64,000 nt of DNA from Mariniphaga anaerophila (GTDB taxonomy: Bacteria; Bacteroidota; Bacteroidia; Bacteroidales; Prolixibacteraceae). The notes beneath the pieces are model-generated. The model searched no databases, was not told the DNA's origin, and saw only the letters and a list, made by a program, of their open reading frames with translations. A program made the position numbers and the translations under genes. Positions 62,501-64,000 of the stretch are shown piece after piece; position 1 is the first letter of the stretch, and each line of letters begins with the position of its first letter. The DNA is taken from positions 62,001 through 126,000 of the forward strand of contig NZ_FQUM01000002.1 of NCBI RefSeq assembly GCF_900129025.1, written 5' to 3'.

Positions 62501-62532
62501 AAAAACCGCCTGAAATTGGCCAGACGGTTTTT
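62501..62532 (+). terminator. Bidirectional terminator between LytTR and lipoprotein genes
   Basis: AAAAACCG pairs with CGGTTTTT, with an inner CTG/CAG pair set; T-runs result on both strands. It lies between two convergent genes. Confidence 0.7.
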
Positions 62533-62574
62533 AAAGAACTAACTGTTGCAGCAAAATCTGGAGATTTGGAAATT

Positions 62575-63231
62575 TTATTCTATATCAATTAATTTTAGAT
62601 AAGTTTCACCGTTTGTGAGCAATGCTTTCAGGTAGAATTGCTTTGCTCCTTCGTCTTGCAGCGCCGATAAATCAAACTGCATCTCCCGGGTGAGCCACAT
62701 CTCACACAAATCGTCTTTTGCGTCGTGCCGTATTTCCAGCACCGGAATGTTGTTCCCGTCCTGGTTTTCCTGATGAATTCGGGCCAGATTAACAACATGC
62801 TCGCGGCATCCCCCGCTAAACGAAAGTTTTAAATGCAGGCAACCTGCATTGGCAGTGGCTTCGTACACCTGAACCGGATCGTTGGCCAGGCTGTCGTAAT
62901 TGTTAGCGTACAAGTCTGTCACCGGAGAGCCGCAAGTTAATTCCTGCACATTCAGAATATCGCAGGCCGTTCCTTTATCGCAAGTCGAAATAATGTTTGG
63001 AAGCATCACGTAATCTACCAGAATACGTTGTCCCTGAACAAATTCAAAATCTTTGGGATAGTTGTGCGGCTGAATTTTTGTTCCGTTGTCAAGTTCAATT
63101 ACGAAACCGCAGTAATTCATTCCGGAATAGTCTACAACCACGCCGGTTTCCTGAAATGTCAGATCTTCCTCTTCCTGGCAACTGACAAAAAAGACGGTGA
63201 ATAAAACGAATAATATAAATAAATTTCTCAT
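62575..63231 (-). CDS. Lipoprotein, NigD-like (tentative)
   Basis: A 218-residue lipoprotein with lipobox FFVSC (Cys18). A short beta domain follows (about 28-80: ETGVVVDYSGMNYCGFVIEL and FVQGQRILVDYVML, OB-fold-like) and a C-terminal beta-sandwich-like part (about 115-215). Eight or so cysteines (MNYCG, STCDKGTACDI, ELTCGS, AGCLHL, GGCREH, DDLCEM) suggest disulfides outside the cytoplasm. The two-domain order resembles NigD lipoproteins of Bacteroides, but I am unsure. It lies 99 bp behind a serpin gene in the same direction. Confidence 0.6.
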   Translation of the reverse strand: MRNLFILFVLFTVFFVSCQEEEDLTFQETGVVVDYSGMNYCGFVIELDNGTKIQPHNYPKDFEFVQGQRILVDYVMLPNIISTCDKGTACDILNVQELTCGSPVTDLYANNYDSLANDPVQVYEATANAGCLHLKLSFSGGCREHVVNLARIHQENQDGNNIPVLEIRHDAKDDLCEMWLTREMQFDLSALQDEGAKQFYLKALLTNGETYLKLIDIE

Positions 63232-63330
63232 GGCTTTCTTTTAAGAACGTTTTCTCTTTTCTATTATTTTTCCGTAGCGGAAAAATACTATGCTACTAGT
63301 TTTCAATATTGTTTTTATAATGCTCTGTTT

Positions 63331-64000
63331 TTAGTTGTATTCTGGGTTTTTTACCTCTCCGATAAATAAAATAGCGCCTGTATCTTTTTCTATAATGGCG
63401 TAAACAAAAGGCTTGTTCACATAAAATGGGACAGTAGGCGGCTCTGTGCCCATACTGGTGGTAGAAAATGTCATTCCGGTTACTGCTGCTGCTTCGGTTC
63501 CGGTTTCATTAACATCAATATATGATTTATGAATGGCGCTGCTGATGAATAATTCATCATCTGTAATACCTGAAAAATCAGCGGCGTCCGGATTAAATGC
63601 GTTTTGCATTCCCATTATCTGCAATACCTTATTCAGTTCGGTTTTGAAGGCGTATTTAAATCGGGGCATGGTAACCCGAACGCGTTCTGTCATTTCAAAG
63701 TTTTTCATCCAGCTTTCCCAGTTGGCCGACGACAGCTCGTCGATTACATCCTGCGAGTTGTTTTCTAGGGCTGGCAATAAAACCACCATGTTGTACTGGC
63801 CGTTTCCGTATGGCATTTTTATGGCACTGAAAAGGTTGTTTGAGGTGTAGGGCAAATTTTCCAGTTTGCTCATCATCGGAACTTGTTTAGTTGTGCCGTC
63901 GGTTTTATGAAACGGAAGATTGTGGGTTCCCTGTTCATCAAATTTATTGGTCCAGGTTCCATAAAAATAGACGGCATTCAGAAGTACCATCCTATCCATC
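63331..64000 (-). CDS. Serpin family protease inhibitor, C-terminal part (start outside window)
   Basis: About 222 codons of a serpin; the N-terminal third lies beyond the right edge, and the ATG at 63999 is internal. Typical serpin segments: LLNAVYFYGTWTNKFDEQGT, MPYGNGQYNMVVLLP, TMPRFKYAF and the ending KPFVYAIIEKDTGAILFIG. The hinge ETGTEAAAVTG of the reactive loop has the small residues needed for insertion, so it is probably inhibitory; counting from Glu as P17 puts P1-P1' near the Thr-Ser of STTSMG. Bacterial serpins protect against own or host serine proteases. Confidence 0.93.
   Translation of the reverse strand, partial: MDRMVLLNAVYFYGTWTNKFDEQGTHNLPFHKTDGTTKQVPMMSKLENLPYTSNNLFSAIKMPYGNGQYNMVVLLPALENNSQDVIDELSSANWESWMKNFEMTERVRVTMPRFKYAFKTELNKVLQIMGMQNAFNPDAADFSGITDDELFISSAIHKSYIDVNETGTEAAAVTGMTFSTTSMGTEPPTVPFYVNKPFVYAIIEKDTGAILFIGEVKNPEYN

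Noticed and set aside
1-64000. CRISPR array, intact insertion sequence, prophage or restriction system
   Set aside because: No regularly spaced repeats, transposase, integrase, capsid or methylase-like proteins are seen on either strand.

Overview
The window reads as chromosome of a carbohydrate-degrading member of the Bacteroidota, most likely of the order Marinilabiliales (Prolixibacteraceae-like); that rank is a guess from gene style only. Reasons: a complete SusC/SusD locus with an ECF sigma/FecR pair, Bacteroidota-type promoters (TTTG, about 19 nt, TAnnTTTG), few Shine-Dalgarno sites, a separate PyrI subunit, a tricorn-like protease, and DUF1573, DUF5916 and LytTR proteins.

Layout. 1-3235: end of a sulfatase gene and a GH95 alpha-L-fucosidase lipoprotein, the tail of a glycan locus that starts outside the window. 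3409-7362: topoisomerase III and a Tat-exported GH109-type glycosidase. 7363-8034: an AT-rich gene remnant with an in-frame stop, an imperfect inverted repeat directly behind it, and tRNA-Leu(CAG) with a strong terminator. 8145-12793 (minus): pyrBI, a YigZ protein, an EamA transporter and dnaA. 13080-18398: an envelope cluster of MlaD-type protein, N-acetylmuramoyl-L-alanine amidase and LptD. 18410-24178: RidA, a tiny exported membrane protein, the S6-S18-L9 operon and a three-gene biotin-dependent acyl-CoA carboxylase operon. 24460-33258: DUF5916 outer-membrane protein, MATE pump, Zn alcohol dehydrogenase and tricorn-like protease. 33611-45846: a full polysaccharide utilisation locus (sigma, anti-sigma, SusC, SusD, metallophosphoesterase, GH20, GH92). 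45955-54300 (minus): an exported amidotransferase-like protein, dnaB, ddl, rluD, a PASTA protein, rpmH (52 codons) and a two-component system. 54470-64000: DUF1573 protein, MeaB, lipoamide dehydrogenase, FadL-type porin, alpha/beta hydrolase, LytTR regulator, a NigD-like lipoprotein and a partial serpin.

How the genes fit together. The enzymes (sulfatase, fucosidase, GalNAc-ase, hexosaminidase, alpha-mannosidase) point to glycoprotein or N-glycan and sulfated-fucose substrates; SusCD with its sigma/FecR pair would sense and import the products. The acyl-CoA carboxylase and MeaB belong to propionyl/methylmalonyl-CoA metabolism. MlaD, amidase and LptD are envelope maintenance genes.

Most of the window is ordinary core genome. 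I see no phage, CRISPR array or intact insertion sequence, and no clear new defence system. The observations I rate highest are the MlaD protein with a C-terminal SPOR-like domain beside an amidase carrying the same domain, the cassette-like remnant behind tRNA-Leu, a terminator-like hairpin in the pyrB leader, and the exported protein that is usually mislabelled asparagine synthetase B.
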